In this document: in pieces, positions 62,715-64,000 of the stretch
How the letters are laid out: each line of letters begins with the position of its first letter
Position numbering within the stretch: position 1 is the first letter of the stretch
DNA from: Terrimicrobium sacchariphilum
GTDB lineage: Bacteria; Verrucomicrobiota; Verrucomicrobiia; Chthoniobacterales; Terrimicrobiaceae
Direction of reading: 5' to 3'
NCBI RefSeq assembly: GCF_001613545.1
Contig: NZ_BDCO01000002.1
Span: 3,658,001 to 3,722,000 of the forward strand
Length of the DNA stretch: 64,000 nucleotides
The notes under the pieces: generated by a model
What the model was told of the DNA's origin: nothing
Database searches by the model: none
The model's input: only the letters and a program-made list of their open reading frames with translations
Translations under genes and position numbers: made by a program

Positions 62715-64000
62715 CTATTTCTTCAGAAAACTCGAGCTGAGGTTTCCCAAAAGGGATGCCAGTTCCTTGCGTCCTCCAGGTAAAAGACAAAACGCGAAAA
62801 GGTACGCCACCCCTCCACTAACTGCCTGGGCGATCAAGATCACTATATGCGGCTGACCTTTGAGCCATTGCCCCGATATCCAGGCAGCTCCGATCAGGAT
62901 AAATGAAGCCACGGCAGGCCGCCATACAGCATGATGAAAATCAGCGATGCGTACTTCCGTGTTTCCAAACAGTAGCGCCATGGAAGGATAAAGGATCAGG
63001 TAATTTTGTACGGCATAGGCGCTCGCAACACCCACAGCACCCCATGGAATGCCAATAAGGAACGCCAATGCGCAACAAACCGCGTTGATCAGCCCCCATC
63101 GAAAATACAAACGAGTCTGCCCCGATGCGACCAGCACTAGTCCGCGCAAACTCGCCACGGGTTGAATGAATCCGGCAATCGCCATCCACTGAAAGATGGT
63201 CGCTGTTTCACTCCAATTCGGCCCAAGAAGAACATTCACCACATGCTCTGAGGAAACAGCCAGAAGCGCAACCAGCGGCATTGTCACCATGGCCAGCACA
63301 GCCGAAATCCTGCGATAATACTGCCGAAAAGGTTCCGGCTGTCCCTGCAGCCGACTCAACCCCGGCATGGCCGCTGCATTCAGCGGATCGCGAATTCGCG
63401 AGATCGGAAGCATCAGCAACTGGTATGCCCTGCTATAGAGACCCAATGCGTGCGATCCATAGAACTTGCCGATGAGAAGGCTGTCCAGATTGCGTGCAAA
63501 ATAGTTCACGACATTGAATCCCGCGAGATGTGCACCGAATTTCATCAAGTCTCGCACATTCACCCAAGGGAAGGGGTGTCCAGGCATCCATCCACTTCCA
63601 AGAATAAGCAAGGTACTACTGATCATGTTATTGACCAGGGTTCCAATAACGAGGCTCCAAAAACCTGCTCCCATCAGGGCGCTTCCGATCGCAGAGGCAA
63701 CCGCCACGACATTGGCGGTGATGTTGATCCAGGTTAACCGGAAGAACAGCATCTGCCGTCGCAAGAGTGCTCGATGCTGACTCGACATTCCGGCTAGCAG
63801 GAATGTCAGCGATAACGTCAAGAGAATCGGCTGCAGCTCTGAACGATGGTAGAACCACGCAACCGGGAAGCCGGCAAGTGCTGTCAGGACACTCACCCCC
63901 AGCCCAATTCCAGAGTTCACCCAAAACAGCGAAGTTACCTGCCCATGGGTGATGTGCTCTCTTTGAATGATGGCGGCAGACAACCCGAAATCGGAAAACG
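62715..64000 (-). CDS. Wzx-type polysaccharide flippase, 5' partial
   Basis: About 428 residues visible; the frame continues past the window edge (FSDFGLSAAIIQREHITHGQ at the visible start lies within the domain). A MOP-superfamily exporter with about ten to twelve membrane helices that flips lipid-linked repeat units across the inner membrane. Marks of the Polysacc_synt_3/WzxC group: FGLSAAIIQRE, FGAHLAGFNVVNYFARNLDSLLIGKF and YSRAYQLLMLPISRI. Its stop is at 62715-62717, next to the nitroreductase start. Confidence 0.9.
   Translation of the reverse strand, partial: FSDFGLSAAIIQREHITHGQVTSLFWVNSGIGLGVSVLTALAGFPVAWFYHRSELQPILLTLSLTFLLAGMSSQHRALLRRQMLFFRLTWINITANVVAVASAIGSALMGAGFWSLVIGTLVNNMISSTLLILGSGWMPGHPFPWVNVRDLMKFGAHLAGFNVVNYFARNLDSLLIGKFYGSHALGLYSRAYQLLMLPISRIRDPLNAAAMPGLSRLQGQPEPFRQYYRRISAVLAMVTMPLVALLAVSSEHVVNVLLGPNWSETATIFQWMAIAGFIQPVASLRGLVLVASGQTRLYFRWGLINAVCCALAFLIGIPWGAVGVASAYAVQNYLILYPSMALLFGNTEVRIADFHHAVWRPAVASFILIGAAWISGQWLKGQPHIVILIAQAVSGGVAYLFAFCLLPGGRKELASLLGNLSSSFLKK

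Noticed and set aside
1-64000. CRISPR arrays, insertion sequences, prophage or integron genes
   Set aside because: No regularly spaced repeats, transposase, integrase or phage-structure motifs were seen on either strand.

Overview
The window looks like chromosomal DNA of a Gram-negative bacterium with a fairly high GC content. It is most likely a member of the Verrucomicrobiota, or another PVC-group phylum. This is inferred from the outer-membrane and lipoprotein gene content, the short and incomplete ribosomal-protein cluster, and the mix of PAS/LRR Ser/Thr kinase, small lipoproteins and GT-rich polysaccharide genes. I cannot name a genus from sequence reading alone. No tRNA, rRNA, CRISPR array, prophage or insertion sequence was found.

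Left part, 1-11.1 kb, mostly + strand. It holds housekeeping and single-gene units: the end of a zincin metallopeptidase, a very large membrane Ser/Thr kinase with a degenerate nucleotide-cyclase domain, a small unknown protein, an OsmC-type protein, purB (its GTG start lies inside a hairpin), a polysaccharide-deacetylase lipoprotein, prmA (- strand), an M24 aminopeptidase, a YugP-like membrane zinc peptidase and thiD.

Central part, 11.2-29.1 kb, all - strand. A long S10-spc-alpha ribosomal cluster runs rpsJ to rpsD and includes secY, adk, map, infA and rpmJ. It lacks rpsN, rpmD, rpoA and rplQ at their usual places. It contains one extra gene, an exported coiled-coil protein, between rpsS and rplV. 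Downstream of a terminator come recA (with a palindrome over its candidate promoter), a Pal-type lipoprotein and a DegT/DnrJ aminotransferase. Upstream of rpsJ is a 0.9-kb stretch without a convincing gene.

30-36.6 kb. A fatty-acid desaturase (- strand) lies head to head with a + strand set: a LuxE-like acyl-protein synthetase, a LuxC-like acyl reductase, a second IF-1 gene and a long-chain acyl-CoA ligase. This looks like a fatty acid to fatty aldehyde module without luciferase.

36.6-46.9 kb. A metallophosphoesterase (- strand) is followed on the + strand by a PAS/PAS/GAF histidine kinase with its NarL-type regulator. Then come an isochorismatase-family hydrolase, an ABM-domain membrane protein, an amidohydrolase, a cofactor-free haloperoxidase-type hydrolase, an alginate-export-type porin (probable CTG start) and a lipoprotein.

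46.9-64 kb, all - strand. Two small lipoproteins are followed (upstream in transcription) by a large exopolysaccharide/O-antigen cluster: Wzx-type flippase (cut by the window end), nitroreductase-like protein, pyruvyl transferase, three GT2 and two GT4 glycosyltransferases, a Wzy-like polymerase, an acyltransferase, a GH39-like glycosidase, a parallel beta-helix protein and an O-antigen-ligase-family protein. Many neighbours overlap by a few bases, so the cluster probably works as one translationally coupled unit making, modifying and exporting one polysaccharide.
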